Shown here one piece after another: positions 52,047 through 64,000 of a DNA stretch of 64,000 bases. The position numbers were made by a program, and so were the translations under genes. How positions within the stretch are numbered: position 1 is the first letter of the stretch; every line of letters begins with the position of its first letter. The DNA is from Streptococcus suis (GTDB lineage Bacteria > Bacillota > Bacilli > Lactobacillales > Streptococcaceae). The notes under the pieces are model-generated. The model did not search any database. It worked only from the letters and a program-made list of their open reading frames with translations, and was not told the DNA's origin. The DNA lies in the NCBI RefSeq assembly GCF_019856455.1, contig NZ_CP082205.1:2232001-2296000 (forward strand), in the 5' to 3' direction.

Positions 52047-52149
52047 ATAGTTTCCTCTTTTCTATTTGTTACTACTTAGTGGTATCTATCACTATGTAGA
52101 GATTATACACCTATCAAAAACATTAGTCAAGAGTTTTGACTTCTTTTTA

Positions 52150-52184
52150 TAAAAAAATTCACTGCTTCCAAAAGAAACAGTGAA
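52150..52184 (-). terminator. Terminator of polC
   Basis: On the minus strand TTCACTG and CAGTGAA pair, followed by TTTTTTTAT, just after the polC stop. Confidence 0.85.
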
Positions 52185-52189
52185 CAAGT

Positions 52190-55100
52190 TTAAAACAAAT
52201 CATCAAAGAGACTGAGCTGGTTATCCTCTGGCATTTTGCCCAGAATGCCCATCTCATCCATTTTTTCGACCAGTGTACCTGACAATCCACCTCGTTTACG
52301 GAGCTCCGTCTTGGAGAGAAACTCTCCTTCAGCCCGTGCCGCCACAAGCTGCTTGGCTACGTTTTCTCCCAAACCATCCATGGCAACAAATGGCGGAATA
52401 AGAGTGTCGTCTTCAATTAAGAAGTCAGTCGCATGGGACTTGTAAAGGTCCAATTTACCAAACTTAAAGCCACGTTCCAGCATCTCATTGACCAACTCCA
52501 AAGTAGTGTAGAGGTCTTGCTCAACGTTTGAGGCTTCATTGTTCTTCTTCTTGAGAGCAATTTCTTCCATCTTGGCCTTGACTCGATCCAAGCCACCTGA
52601 CATAGTCGCCAAATCAAAGGCCTTGGCACGAATAGAGAAATAAGCACAGTAATAGTAGATTGGGTGGTGAACCTTGAAGTAGGCTACCCGTAAAGCCATC
52701 ATAACATAAGCTGCCGCATGGGCTTTAGGGAACATGTACTTGATTTTTCCACAGGATTCGATGTACCAGTCTGGCACCTTGTTATCCTTCATAGCTTGAA
52801 TATAGCCATTTCGCTCTTCCTCAGAAATTTTGAGCCACATACCCTTCCGCACCCGTTCCATGATGTTAAAGGCCATCTTAGGTGGCAGGCCTGCATGCAT
52901 GAGATAAACCATGATGTCATCCCGACAACCGATAACCGTAGATAGATCGGCAATTCCTGCCTTAATCAAGTCCTGGGCATTGCCCAACCATACGTCTGTA
53001 CCGTGGGATAGACCAGACAGCTGCAAGAGTTCCGCAAAGGTGGTCGGTTTGGTTTCCTCCACCATCCCCCGTACAAAGTTAGTTCCAAATTCAGGAATAC
53101 CCAGCATACCTGTCGGTGTACCAATCTGCTCTGGGGTAACGCCCAGAATTTCCGTACCAGAGAAGAGAGCCATCACTCCCTTGTCATCGGCAGGAATGGT
53201 CTGCGGATCAATACCTGACAAGTCCTGCAACTTGCGAACCATGGTTGGATCATCGTGTCCCAGAATATCGAGTTTCAAGACGTTTTCATCAATATCGTGG
53301 AAGTTAAAGTGGGTGGTCTGCCAGTTAGCCGTCACATCATCGGCAGGATACTGAACAGGGGTAAAGTCATAGACATCCATGTAGTCAGGAAATACGATAA
53401 TTCCCCCTGGGTGCTGACCAGTCGTCCGTTTGACACCAGCCGCACCAGTAGCCAAACGTTCCACTTCCACATCACGGTAGAATTTACCATAATCCCGCTC
53501 ATAGCCTCGGACAAAACCATAGGCCGTCTTGGCCGCCACCGTACCAACCGTTCCTGCACGGAAGGCATTTTCTTCACCGAAAATATCCCGAACATCCAAA
53601 TGGGCAGACGGTTGGTCATCCCCTGAGAAGTTCAAGTCAATATCGGGAACCTTGTCTCCATCGAAACCAAGGAAGGTCTCGAAAGGAATGTCCTGTCCAT
53701 CTTTTTTATACTTGGTCCCACACTTTTCACAATCCTTGTCTGGCAGGTCAAAACCTGAACCATAGGAACCATCTGTGATAAATTCACTGTGTTGACAATT
53801 TGGACAGACATAGTGAGGAGGCATAGGGTTTACTTCGGTAATCCCAATCATGGTTGCAACGAAACTGGAGCCGACAGACCCCCGTGAACCAACCAGGTAG
53901 CCCCGCTCATTGGAACGGTGCACCAACATCTGCGAAGCCAGGTAAATCACGGCGAAGCCATTACCCAGAATGGAGGTCAATTCCTTCTCAATCCGCAGGT
54001 CGATAATATCTGGAAGAGGATTGCCATAAATTTCAAAGGCTTTCTGATAGGTCAATTCCGCAACCGTTTCCTCGGCCTTCTCAATATAAGGCGTATAGAG
54101 GTCGGTCTTAACCACCTGAACATCTTCAAACCGGTCCAGCATAGCATTGGGATTGGTAATGACAATCTCACGGGCCAAACTTTCTCCCAAGAATGCAAAC
54201 TCGTCCAACATCTCGCTGGTCGTTCTAAAGTGGGCTTTTGGCAGTGGTGCTGGCTGAGCGTTCTCACCATTTCCGATGGTCCAGTTAATCGGTGCCCCTT
54301 GACCTAGAGCACGAACAATGATTTCCCGGTAAATCTCTTCTTCTGGGTCAATGTAGTGGACATTTCCAGTCGCCAGAACAGGCAGACCTGCCCTACGTCC
54401 TACCTCAATCAACTGCTTGATGGTTTCTTCAATCTCTGCCATATCCTTAAACTGCTCCTTGGCAATCATGGGAGCATAGAGGGCAGGTGGCATAACTTCG
54501 ATAAAATCATAATAGGCTGCCGTTTTAACCGCTTCATCTATCCCTTTGGAGAGCAAATCATCGAAGACCTCACCCTCTTGACAGGCTGTTCCCAATATTA
54601 AACCTTCACGATGGGCATTGAGAACGGTCCGTGGAATACGTGGAACTCCCTCAAAATACTTGGTATTGGAAAGAGAGACCAGTTTGAACATATTTTTCAA
54701 ACCAACCTGATTAATCACATAGAGCGTGGCATGCTTGACACGAGCCTTCTTATAGGAATCCTCCGCAATCAGCTCCGTGTTTAGCTGGTTGAGATTGGTC
54801 AAATTGTGCTTCTCCAAGGCATCTTTTAGGAAGATGAAGAGCAGGCGCCCTGTCGCCTCCGCATCGTAGTTAGCCATGTGGTGGTGTTCAAGAGCAACAC
54901 CAAACCGCTTGGTGAGAGGACCTAAACCATGACGCTTAAAGTCGGGGTAAAGGTTACGAGCAAATTCCAAGGTATCAATGACAGGCTGGCTAATAAGAGG
55001 TAAGCCTGCTCGTTCATAGTTGACATTCATAAAGCCAACGTCAAAGGTCGCGTTGTGGGCAACCATGACGGAATCTTGACAGAAATCTTGAAACTCACGC

Positions 55101-56581
55101 AGGACTTGTTCTAGAGGTTTAGAACCACGCACATGCTCGTCTGTGATTCCTGTCAGATCTGTTGTAAATTGACTGAGCGGATGACCTGGATCGATAAACT
55201 CATCAAATTCTGCAATGATATTGCCCTTGTGCATCTTAGACGCCGCAATCTGAATCAGGGCATTATTGACCGCAGAGAGACCGGTCGTTTCCACGTCAAA
55301 GACCACATAGGTGGCATCAGACAGGACTACATCTGCTTCGTTGTAAGCAATGGGCACAGAGTCCTCGACAATATTAGCCTCCATCCCGAAGAGGGGCTTA
55401 ATCCCAGCTTTACGGGCAGCATGATAGCCATGGGGGAAGGACTGGACATTGCCGTGGTCGGTAATGGCCACCGCCTTGTGTCCCCAAGCCGCCGCACGCG
55501 CCACCAAGTCCTCAACGGCAGGCAGAGCATCCATAGTGGACATGTTGGTATGGGCATGAAACTCGACCCGCTTCTCACCCTCAGGCATGAGATCTTTGCG
55601 GATTTCCTTCTTGACCTCTTGGACTTCCTGCACGTTCATAGTCAAATCACGAGTGAAATTATTGGTTTCCACATTGCCTCGCACCCGCAGCCAGTTGCCC
55701 TTTTTGACCATATCAAACTTCTGAGCCTCTTCCTCATTCTTAGCCCACTTCTGCAAGGTGAAGGACGAAGTATAGTCGGTCATCTTAAAGTTGATAATGA
55801 CCCGCCCCGTCTTGGTCGTCTTCTGCTCGACCTCAAAGACCAGTCCCTCAAAGACAATCCGATTTTCCTCGCTATCCACCTCAATCATAGGTGTAATCTC
55901 AGCCTTTTCGATATTGACCTTGGCAGGACGATTTTTCTTATATTCTGGGACAAATGGCTGAGCTGCCTCTGGTGGTGGCGCCATTTGAGCCAGTTGTTCA
56001 AGGGCCGCCAGGTTTTCTTCATTAGCCTGCTGGTAAATTTCTTCATTTTGCGCATGGAAAGCCGCAGCCTGCTGCTGCGTCATCTCTTGACAAACTTCAA
56101 TATCCACCGCAAGATTAGCAAATCCAAATCGCTTGTATTGTTCCACAAGGTTTGGCAGGTGATTTTTCCGAAAATGAACGGTGTCAATGGTTTCAGGTCC
56201 CTTTATCCACAAAACACCATCTCTATAAGCCACCTCTAATGGCTGAAAAAGAGCCTTGAAGCCTGCACTCTGGCACAAATCTTCCGTAAAAGCTTCTGGA
56301 TAATATGCTTCTACCAAACCAGCTTCAAAAGCCTCCGCATCGCTGACAATAGAAAATTGAATCTTATTTCCTACCTTTTCAAACTCCGTCGCCAAACGAG
56401 CCTTGAAGAGTTGATAGTCCATCAGTGGCAAGGGCTTTTCAAAGCGGAAGGTAAATTCCCAGAGTTTGCTGACCTTGTGCAAGACTACTTTCTCAATCGT
56501 TGCAGTCGAAAAAGCCCCTGATTGTCGTGCATCAAGAGGCATTCCGATTTGTTGAAGTAAGAGCTGAAACTTATCTGACAT
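52190..56581 (-). CDS. polC: DNA polymerase III PolC, Gram-positive replicase
   Basis: The replicative polymerase alpha subunit with built-in 3'-5' exonuclease, 1463 residues from [13 protein letters not shown]. Domains in order: N-terminal region and OB fold (about 230-330), PHP domain ([20 protein letters not shown]) split by the exonuclease ([19 protein letters not shown], about 430-600), zinc-binding CPNCQ and CEKCGTKY, and the polymerase catalytic [12 protein letters not shown]. Helix-hairpin-helix and duplex-binding parts follow, then [10 protein letters not shown] with a beta-clamp-like QLSLF motif. In related species polC directly follows proS; here a divergent protease gene lies between. 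Confidence 0.97.
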   Translation of the reverse strand: MSDKFQLLLQQIGMPLDARQSGAFSTATIEKVVLHKVSKLWEFTFRFEKPLPLMDYQLFKARLATEFEKVGNKIQFSIVSDAEAFEAGLVEAYYPEAFTEDLCQSAGFKALFQPLEVAYRDGVLWIKGPETIDTVHFRKNHLPNLVEQYKRFGFANLAVDIEVCQEMTQQQAAAFHAQNEEIYQQANEENLAALEQLAQMAPPPEAAQPFVPEYKKNRPAKVNIEKAEITPMIEVDSEENRIVFEGLVFEVEQKTTKTGRVIINFKMTDYTSSFTLQKWAKNEEEAQKFDMVKKGNWLRVRGNVETNNFTRDLTMNVQEVQEVKKEIRKDLMPEGEKRVEFHAHTNMSTMDALPAVEDLVARAAAWGHKAVAITDHGNVQSFPHGYHAARKAGIKPLFGMEANIVEDSVPIAYNEADVVLSDATYVVFDVETTGLSAVNNALIQIAASKMHKGNIIAEFDEFIDPGHPLSQFTTDLTGITDEHVRGSKPLEQVLREFQDFCQDSVMVAHNATFDVGFMNVNYERAGLPLISQPVIDTLEFARNLYPDFKRHGLGPLTKRFGVALEHHHMANYDAEATGRLLFIFLKDALEKHNLTNLNQLNTELIAEDSYKKARVKHATLYVINQVGLKNMFKLVSLSNTKYFEGVPRIPRTVLNAHREGLILGTACQEGEVFDDLLSKGIDEAVKTAAYYDFIEVMPPALYAPMIAKEQFKDMAEIEETIKQLIEVGRRAGLPVLATGNVHYIDPEEEIYREIIVRALGQGAPINWTIGNGENAQPAPLPKAHFRTTSEMLDEFAFLGESLAREIVITNPNAMLDRFEDVQVVKTDLYTPYIEKAEETVAELTYQKAFEIYGNPLPDIIDLRIEKELTSILGNGFAVIYLASQMLVHRSNERGYLVGSRGSVGSSFVATMIGITEVNPMPPHYVCPNCQHSEFITDGSYGSGFDLPDKDCEKCGTKYKKDGQDIPFETFLGFDGDKVPDIDLNFSGDDQPSAHLDVRDIFGEENAFRAGTVGTVAAKTAYGFVRGYERDYGKFYRDVEVERLATGAAGVKRTTGQHPGGIIVFPDYMDVYDFTPVQYPADDVTANWQTTHFNFHDIDENVLKLDILGHDDPTMVRKLQDLSGIDPQTIPADDKGVMALFSGTEILGVTPEQIGTPTGMLGIPEFGTNFVRGMVEETKPTTFAELLQLSGLSHGTDVWLGNAQDLIKAGIADLSTVIGCRDDIMVYLMHAGLPPKMAFNIMERVRKGMWLKISEEERNGYIQAMKDNKVPDWYIESCGKIKYMFPKAHAAAYVMMALRVAYFKVHHPIYYYCAYFSIRAKAFDLATMSGGLDRVKAKMEEIALKKKNNEASNVEQDLYTTLELVNEMLERGFKFGKLDLYKSHATDFLIEDDTLIPPFVAMDGLGENVAKQLVAARAEGEFLSKTELRKRGGLSGTLVEKMDEMGILGKMPEDNQLSLFDDLF

Positions 56582-56690
56582 GACCATTTCCTTTGTAGTT
56601 CGTTAGAAACATTTTACCATAAATAGAGGAAAATTTCTTGGACTAGACGAGCTTTCCGACTATAGGAAGGCAGATAGATTAAGATAGCGA

Positions 56691-56720
56691 TTGAAAGAAC
56701 GAGCTGAAATATGATACAAT
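56691..56720 (+). promoter_or_regulatory. Promoter of SohB-like gene
   Basis: TTGAAA and TACAAT with an 18-base spacer and an extended TGA before the -10; AAGGAG lies before the ATG at 56750. Confidence 0.65.
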
Positions 56721-56749
56721 CAGTTTAAAAATACAAGGAGATAATCATT

Positions 56750-57760
56750 ATGTGGGAAACCATTTTCATTGAATACGGCATCTTCTTCCTCAAGATTGTG
56801 ACCTTACTCATCGCAGTCCTACTTCTACTAGTCCTTTCCACAAAAATGAAGTCGAAACAGACGGACGGTCAAGTGACCATTACCGATTTATCTGAAAAAC
56901 TATTGGACCAACAGGACCAATTTGAAAAAGAACTACTGGACAAAAAGGCTTACAAACAACTTCAGGAAGAACGAGAACAAGAAAATCTTGACCAAGAGAC
57001 AGATAAACCGATCAAACGTTTATTTGTCTTAGACTTTGACGGAGATATCCAAGCCAAGGAAGTTGATAACCTCAGAGAAGAAATCACAGCCATCTTGACT
57101 TTGGCTAGTCAAGGAGATGAAGTTTTGGTTCGATTGGAAAGTCCCGGCGGATCGGTTTATGGATATGGTCTTGGAGCCTCCCAACTTCTTCGCCTAAAAG
57201 ATAAGCAGATCCCCTTGACCATTTCAGTCGATAAGGTTGCGGCTAGTGGAGGCTACCTCATGGCCGCTGTCGCTGACAAAATCGTCGCAGCCCCCTTTGC
57301 TCTTGTTGGATCTATCGGTGTCGTTGCAGAAATCCCCAACATCCACCGCCTACTGAAAAAGCATGAGATTGATGTAGATGTCATGACCGCTGGTAAGTAC
57401 AAACGAACTCTGACCTTTATGGGAGAAAATACTGCTGAAGGTAGAGATAAGTTCCAAGAAGAATTAAACGAAGTTCATCATCTATTCAAAGATTTCGTCC
57501 AAGAAAACCGTCCTATACTAGACATCGAACAGGTCAGCACAGGCGAAACCTGGTACGGAACTAGTGCCAAAAAGGTCCACCTAGTTGATGAAATCGCGAC
57601 TAGTGATGATTTGATTTTGAATCAAATTCACGAGAGACAGGTACTTCTAGTCAAATTTGAAGAGAAGAAATCTCTCATCAACCGCATCGGTGTTCAAGTC
57701 GAAACCAGCCTGTCCAACCTCATACTAAAGCTAGTCAACAAATCTAGTTCGATTCGATAA
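56750..57760 (+). CDS. SohB/SppA-like S49 membrane serine protease
   Basis: A 336-residue signal-peptide-peptidase-type protease. One N-terminal membrane anchor (IFFLKIVTLLIAVLLLLVLS) is followed by a charged coiled-coil stretch (about 45-85), then the S49 domain: RLESPGGSVYGYGLGASQL, the catalytic Ser166 in DKVAASGGYLMAAVADKIVA and the basic catalytic region TAGKYKRT (Lys216/218). Such enzymes degrade signal peptides or membrane-protein fragments at the membrane. The N-terminal extension and single core domain resemble SohB more than streptococcal SppA. It is divergent from polC and ends in a bidirectional terminator shared with proS. Confidence 0.85.
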   Translation: MWETIFIEYGIFFLKIVTLLIAVLLLLVLSTKMKSKQTDGQVTITDLSEKLLDQQDQFEKELLDKKAYKQLQEEREQENLDQETDKPIKRLFVLDFDGDIQAKEVDNLREEITAILTLASQGDEVLVRLESPGGSVYGYGLGASQLLRLKDKQIPLTISVDKVAASGGYLMAAVADKIVAAPFALVGSIGVVAEIPNIHRLLKKHEIDVDVMTAGKYKRTLTFMGENTAEGRDKFQEELNEVHHLFKDFVQENRPILDIEQVSTGETWYGTSAKKVHLVDEIATSDDLILNQIHERQVLLVKFEEKKSLINRIGVQVETSLSNLILKLVNKSSSIR

Positions 57761-57841
57761 AAAAGAGTTTGCAGAAACTGTACTATTCGTCCTAATCTTT
57801 CCACTCGAGACGAAACATTTTAAACTGCAAACTCTTTTTCG
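57761..57841. terminator. Bidirectional terminator with long loop
   Basis: AAAAAGAGTTTGCAG and CTGCAAACTCTTTTT form a 15-base perfect stem around a loop of about 45 bases, between convergent genes. Confidence 0.75.
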
Positions 57842-57846
57842 ATTTA

Positions 57847-60325
<2,479 letters not shown>

Positions 60326-60333
60326 GTTTTTAT

Positions 60334-61593
60334 TTAGAAGAATACACGCATAATATCATTCCAGGTCACGACCAGCATGAGGACAACCATGATTGCAACG
60401 CCTGCCAGCGTGATATAGGATTCTGTTTCTGGTTTAAGTGGTTTTCTGCGAATACCTTCTAGAATGTTCATGACAATCTTCCCACCATCCAAGGCTGGAA
60501 TAGGGATAAGATTGAAAATACCGATATTGATTGATAGCATAGCCATCAGGTTAAAGACTGAAACCCAACCATTTGCAGCAGCCTGATTGCTGACAGAATA
60601 AATGGCAACAGGTCCACCCAATTGCTTAACATCAAAATTGGCAATCAAGTTTTTCAAGGCAGTCACAACAATAACTGCTGTCGCACCCGCTTGCTGGAAG
60701 CCCCCAATAATCTTATCAACGAAACCAGTTTTCAAAATCGGTGAAATACCAATTCGATAAGCCCCATCTACTTGTTCGGCAGTAACGGAGACATGACGGG
60801 TTTTCCCATCATGCTCAACAACCAAATCAAAGCTTGGGGCTGTTGTTGCATCTGTCGCTGCTTTGCTAATAATCGTTGCAACTTCTGTGTAGCTGTCTGT
60901 CGTGTTCCCATTGACCGAAAGAATCTTGTCTCCTGTGACAACACCTACAGCCTGCAAAGCACCACCTTCAGTAATACTTACTGCATTGCTTAATGGGTTG
61001 GCAACCCCGCCTTGCATGAAGAACAAAAGAATAAATATTAGAATCCCTAAAATAAAGTTATTCATGGGACCAGCAAAGTTGGTTATCAACTTCCCCCAGA
61101 CTGTCGCATTTTGATACTGAACATCAAGTGGAGCAATCCGAACTTCTGTTCCATCTTCCTCTACAATCGTGGCATCGTGATCAACCTTATAGGTCTTGCT
61201 TTCTTCCAAGACCAAGCCTGTGATTTCCAATTTTTCCTCGAAGTCAAAACTGGTTACATTCATTGGCAAACTGAGACTATCCAGTTGCTTACCAGATAAA
61301 TTAATCCGCGTCACAACACCAGCTTCATTCAAGCTGAGGCTGGCAGGACTACCTGTCTTAATCTCTGTCTTATCTTCACCCCATCCAGCCATTCGAACAT
61401 AGCCACCTAGGGGAAGGATACGGATGGTGTAAAGTGTCCCATCCTTACCTGTATGAGCAAAAATTTTGGGCCCCATCCCAATCGCAAATTCCCTCACAAG
61501 GATACCAGCTTTCTTGGCAAAGTAGAAATGACCAAATTCATGGACAACCACAATCACACCAAATATAAATATAAATGCTAAAATTCCCTTCAT
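60334..61593 (-). CDS. rseP: Site-2 zinc metalloprotease RseP/Eep
   Basis: An intramembrane protease, 419 residues. HEFGH (His18-Glu19-His22) sits in the first span ([18 protein letters not shown]), and the partner Asp is in [22 protein letters not shown] domain lies between (about 200-290). In streptococci and enterococci Eep-type enzymes process pheromone peptides and anti-sigma factors, which may be relevant to Rgg-type signalling. It follows cdsA by 9 bases. Confidence 0.95.
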   Translation of the reverse strand: MKGILAFIFIFGVIVVVHEFGHFYFAKKAGILVREFAIGMGPKIFAHTGKDGTLYTIRILPLGGYVRMAGWGEDKTEIKTGSPASLSLNEAGVVTRINLSGKQLDSLSLPMNVTSFDFEEKLEITGLVLEESKTYKVDHDATIVEEDGTEVRIAPLDVQYQNATVWGKLITNFAGPMNNFILGILIFILLFFMQGGVANPLSNAVSITEGGALQAVGVVTGDKILSVNGNTTDSYTEVATIISKAATDATTAPSFDLVVEHDGKTRHVSVTAEQVDGAYRIGISPILKTGFVDKIIGGFQQAGATAVIVVTALKNLIANFDVKQLGGPVAIYSVSNQAAANGWVSVFNLMAMLSINIGIFNLIPIPALDGGKIVMNILEGIRRKPLKPETESYITLAGVAIMVVLMLVVTWNDIMRVFF

Positions 61594-61602
61594 AGTACCT
61601 CC

Positions 61603-62409
61603 TTAAAATAATCCAAAGAAGTGCATGATTGGAAAGACAAAAATCATACCGTCAAAACGATCCAGGATACCACCGTGTCCTGGAATAATTTTTCCAGAAT
61701 CCTTTACACCAAAATGGCGTTTAATAGCACTTTCTACTAAGTCCCCGAATTGTGAGAATATCGAGAAAATCACAACTAACAACAACATCATGCCAAATGA
61801 ATAGCCCGCCAACAAGGACTTATCGACAATCAAGAAAATGATAGCAACTACCACCGCAGAAAGAATACCGCCTACAAAGCCTTCAACCGTTTTATTCGGT
61901 GAAACCTTCGGCAATAATTTTCTCCGACCAATCTGACGACCGATTAAGTAGGCACCAATGTCTGTTGCCCAGACTAAACAGAGGGCAAAGAAGACTTTAT
62001 TGAGCCCATCCATACGAGCCAGTATCAAACTATGAAAGCCGATACCAACATAGAAACTTGATGCAATTGGAAAGACCACATCGGAATAGTTGTAATGACC
62101 GATATTAAAAACCGTCGAACCAAGCAGTAAAAATACTACAATGGCGTAGGCTGTGTAATTTCCATCCGTCGGTAAAAATGTCAGATAATTCTGGAGCGGA
62201 AGAGCCAAGACTAAACTGGCCAACATAGCTAAGACACCCTCGATAGAATTTGGTGCTAGGCGATGCATTTTAATCAATTCAGCCGTAGCAATGATGGCTA
62301 ACAGGCCTACAAAAAATTGAAATGCCATCCCACCAGCCAACAAAAAGGGAATGAAAATAGCTAGAGCAACGCCACCAAATATCACTCGTTTCTGTAAATC
62401 GTTTGTCAT
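61603..62409 (-). CDS. cdsA: Phosphatidate cytidylyltransferase
   Basis: Makes CDP-diacylglycerol for phospholipid synthesis; 268 residues with about eight spans. The signature near the C-terminus, KDSGKIIPGHGGILDRFDGM, is complete (Sx8PGHGGxxDRxD type), and LLPKVSPNKTVEGFVGG precedes it. It sits between uppS and rseP with 9-base gaps, one envelope-biogenesis operon. Confidence 0.96.
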   Translation of the reverse strand: MTNDLQKRVIFGGVALAIFIPFLLAGGMAFQFFVGLLAIIATAELIKMHRLAPNSIEGVLAMLASLVLALPLQNYLTFLPTDGNYTAYAIVVFLLLGSTVFNIGHYNYSDVVFPIASSFYVGIGFHSLILARMDGLNKVFFALCLVWATDIGAYLIGRQIGRRKLLPKVSPNKTVEGFVGGILSAVVVAIIFLIVDKSLLAGYSFGMMLLLVVIFSIFSQFGDLVESAIKRHFGVKDSGKIIPGHGGILDRFDGMIFVFPIMHFFGLF

Positions 62410-62418
62410 ACCTTCTCC

Positions 62419-63174
62419 TTATACACCGCCAAAACGTCTGTGGCGACGGTTGTATTCTTTAATCGCTAATTTAAGTGCTTCTCCATCAAAATCAGGCCAA
62501 GCAATATCTGTAAAGTACAGCTCGCTGTAAGCTGTTTGCCACGGCAGGAAGTTGCTAAGACGAAGTTCACCACTTGTACGGATAACTAGATCGGGATCGC
62601 GTAACGTTGGTGATAAGGTTCCTGTATAGAGGTAATCCGCTATTAATTTCTCATCAATATCTCCAGGATTGAACTTGGCATCCAAGACATCTTGCGCAAT
62701 AGCCTTTACTGCGCGGGTCACCTCATCACGACCGCCATAGTTAAGAGCGAAATTGAGAATCAAACCAGTGTTACTCTTTGTCTTTTGTTCGGCTTTATAA
62801 AGCGCATTGAGAGTCGGGACAGGAAGTTTTGAATGGTCACCAATCATCTGAATTTTGACATTATTGGCATGGAGTTCAGGAACATACTTATCATAAAACT
62901 CCACAGGTAGATTCATGATAAACTTCACTTCTTTTTCCGGTCGAGACCAGTTTTCTGTAGAAAAGGCATAGACAGTTAACACCTTTACTCCCAAATCAGA
63001 AGCCGTCTTGGTAACCTTTTGCAGTGCATCCATACCAGCCTTATGCCCCATAATACGTGGCTGCATCCGCTTTTTCGCCCAACGGCCATTGCCATCCATA
63101 ATCACAGCGATATGCTTAGGGACTTCAATTGCTGTTTCAATGCTTTCTTTCTTTTTAAAATTAAATTTAAACAT
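62419..63174 (-). CDS. uppS: Undecaprenyl diphosphate synthase
   Basis: A cis-prenyltransferase making the C55 lipid carrier for wall synthesis. Start at MFKFNFKKKESIETAIEVPK (63174); the 10-residue upstream extension seems non-coding. The substrate site is HIAVIMDGNGRWAKKRM, then GHKAGMDALQKV, AFSTENWSRPEKEV and the C-terminal RTSGELRLSNFLPWQTAYSE. First gene of the uppS-cdsA-rseP run. Confidence 0.96.
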   Translation of the reverse strand: MFKFNFKKKESIETAIEVPKHIAVIMDGNGRWAKKRMQPRIMGHKAGMDALQKVTKTASDLGVKVLTVYAFSTENWSRPEKEVKFIMNLPVEFYDKYVPELHANNVKIQMIGDHSKLPVPTLNALYKAEQKTKSNTGLILNFALNYGGRDEVTRAVKAIAQDVLDAKFNPGDIDEKLIADYLYTGTLSPTLRDPDLVIRTSGELRLSNFLPWQTAYSELYFTDIAWPDFDGEALKLAIKEYNRRHRRFGGV

Positions 63175-63243
63175 GGTATTTTCCTTATTGTATAATCGTT
63201 TCATTATACCATATTTTTACCTAGGATAGCAAAAATCAGGCAG

Positions 63244-63287
63244 GGCTAAAACAAGAGAAAACCAAGGTTTCCCTCGGTTTTTCATCC
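63244..63287 (-). terminator. Terminator of yajC
   Basis: On the minus strand AAAACCGAGGGAAACCTTGG then TTTTCTCTTGTTTT, right after the yajC stop; uppS therefore has its own promoter. Confidence 0.75.
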
Positions 63288-63611
63288 TTATTCTTCAATT
63301 GCAGATTCTGGAGTTGCTTCTGTCGTTTCAACTGCCACTTCTTCAACAACTGCCGATGTAGTATCTGAACTTGCTACACGATTACGAATAGCACCACGTT
63401 CAAAGGTCAAGTAAACACCATCAACATCCAAAACTACTTTTTGGTCATCGATTTCATCGACAATACCAAACAAGCCACCGATAGTGACAATCTCATCGCC
63501 TTTTTTAATTTGGCTCAGAGCTTCTTGGCGTTGCTTTTGTTGTTTACGTTGCGAATAGAACATAAAACCAATCATGGCAACCATGACAAGCGGCAAAAAT
63601 AAACCTTCCAT
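63288..63611 (-). CDS. yajC: Preprotein translocase subunit YajC
   Basis: A 107-residue accessory protein of the Sec translocon. One N-terminal span (LFLPLVMVAMIGFMFYS) is followed by QRKQQKQRQEALSQIKKGDE and the typical IVTIGGLFGIVDEIDDQKVV segment. It ends with an acidic, low-complexity tail. Monocistronic, with AAAGAGGTAAA upstream. Confidence 0.93.
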   Translation of the reverse strand: MEGLFLPLVMVAMIGFMFYSQRKQQKQRQEALSQIKKGDEIVTIGGLFGIVDEIDDQKVVLDVDGVYLTFERGAIRNRVASSDTTSAVVEEVAVETTEATPESAIEE

Positions 63612-63685
63612 TTGTTTACCTCTTTTATTGTTTGATAAGCATGATTATATCAAATTCTGGACAAGAAAGCAAAGTTCGACCAAAC

Positions 63686-63716
63686 AGAAAAAGACCGAAC
63701 TTTTGTTCAGTCTTCG
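63686..63716 (-). terminator. Terminator of purA
   Basis: On the minus strand AAGACTGAACAAAAGTTCGG then TCTTTTTCTG, just past the purA stop. Confidence 0.85.
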
Positions 63717-63720
63717 CACA

Positions 63721-64000
<280 letters not shown>

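Noticed and set aside
55133..56239. 368-residue plus-strand frame opposite polC
   Set aside because: It is a shadow of the polC reading frame, with no ribosome site or family resemblance.

Overview
The window looks like a Firmicute of the genus Streptococcus, most likely S. suis. That species call is inferred from gene content and protein recognition, not from a search. Supporting signs are low GC, YSIRK-type secreted surface proteins, a PezAT module, a Gram-positive polC, the uppS-cdsA-rseP-proS order and several streptococcal IS families.

Region 1 (1-5.9 kb) is a decayed accessory patch. It holds the end of pezA plus pezT, a broken AAA/OLD-like gene, an IS630-type element, a second pezA remnant, and a truncated and a full-length IS66 copy. 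Region 2 (5.9-19.4 kb) holds two long YSIRK surface genes on the minus strand: an LPNTG-anchored DUF1542-repeat protein and an M26-type zinc metalloprotease. Their 5' halves and upstream DNA are paralogous. The first gene has a run of nine C in its promoter spacer and an IS630-type insertion just upstream of the -35. Region 3 (19.4-26.5 kb) has a 362-bp miniature IS66, a NUDIX gene with an internal stop, a helicase-gene tail, an aquaporin, a formate/nitrite-type channel, and a second IS630 copy that sits between a headless lrgB and a tailless AAA+ gene.

Region 4 (26.8-36.7 kb) is mostly housekeeping: pbuX and xpt in divergent orientation, an IS200/IS605 remnant, a small-subunit rRNA pseudouridine synthase with a GNAT gene, an MFS exporter, peptide deformylase, and an ABC-2 exporter whose ATPase gene has an in-frame TAG. 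Region 5 (36.8-42.7 kb) is a lactococcin-972-type bacteriocin locus: a small membrane peptide, the bacteriocin precursor, a DUF1430-type membrane protein split by an IS110-type element, and the dedicated ABC ATPase. An Rgg-type regulator lies divergently upstream. Region 6 (42.7-52 kb) has a YrdC-like gene, leuABCD behind a leucine leader-peptide attenuator, a GlsB-type membrane protein, aminopeptidase PepS and a nitroreductase. Mosaic hairpin repeats are scattered between these genes. Region 7 (52-64 kb) has polC, a SohB-like protease, proS, a 500-bp tandem hairpin array, rseP, cdsA, uppS, yajC and the end of purA.

The best leads are the tandem hairpin array upstream of proS, the homopolymer in the surface-gene promoter, the bacteriocin locus with its IS110-split partner gene, and the mosaic hairpin repeats, one of which lies in the leuA leader. 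No tRNA, rRNA or CRISPR array was recognised.
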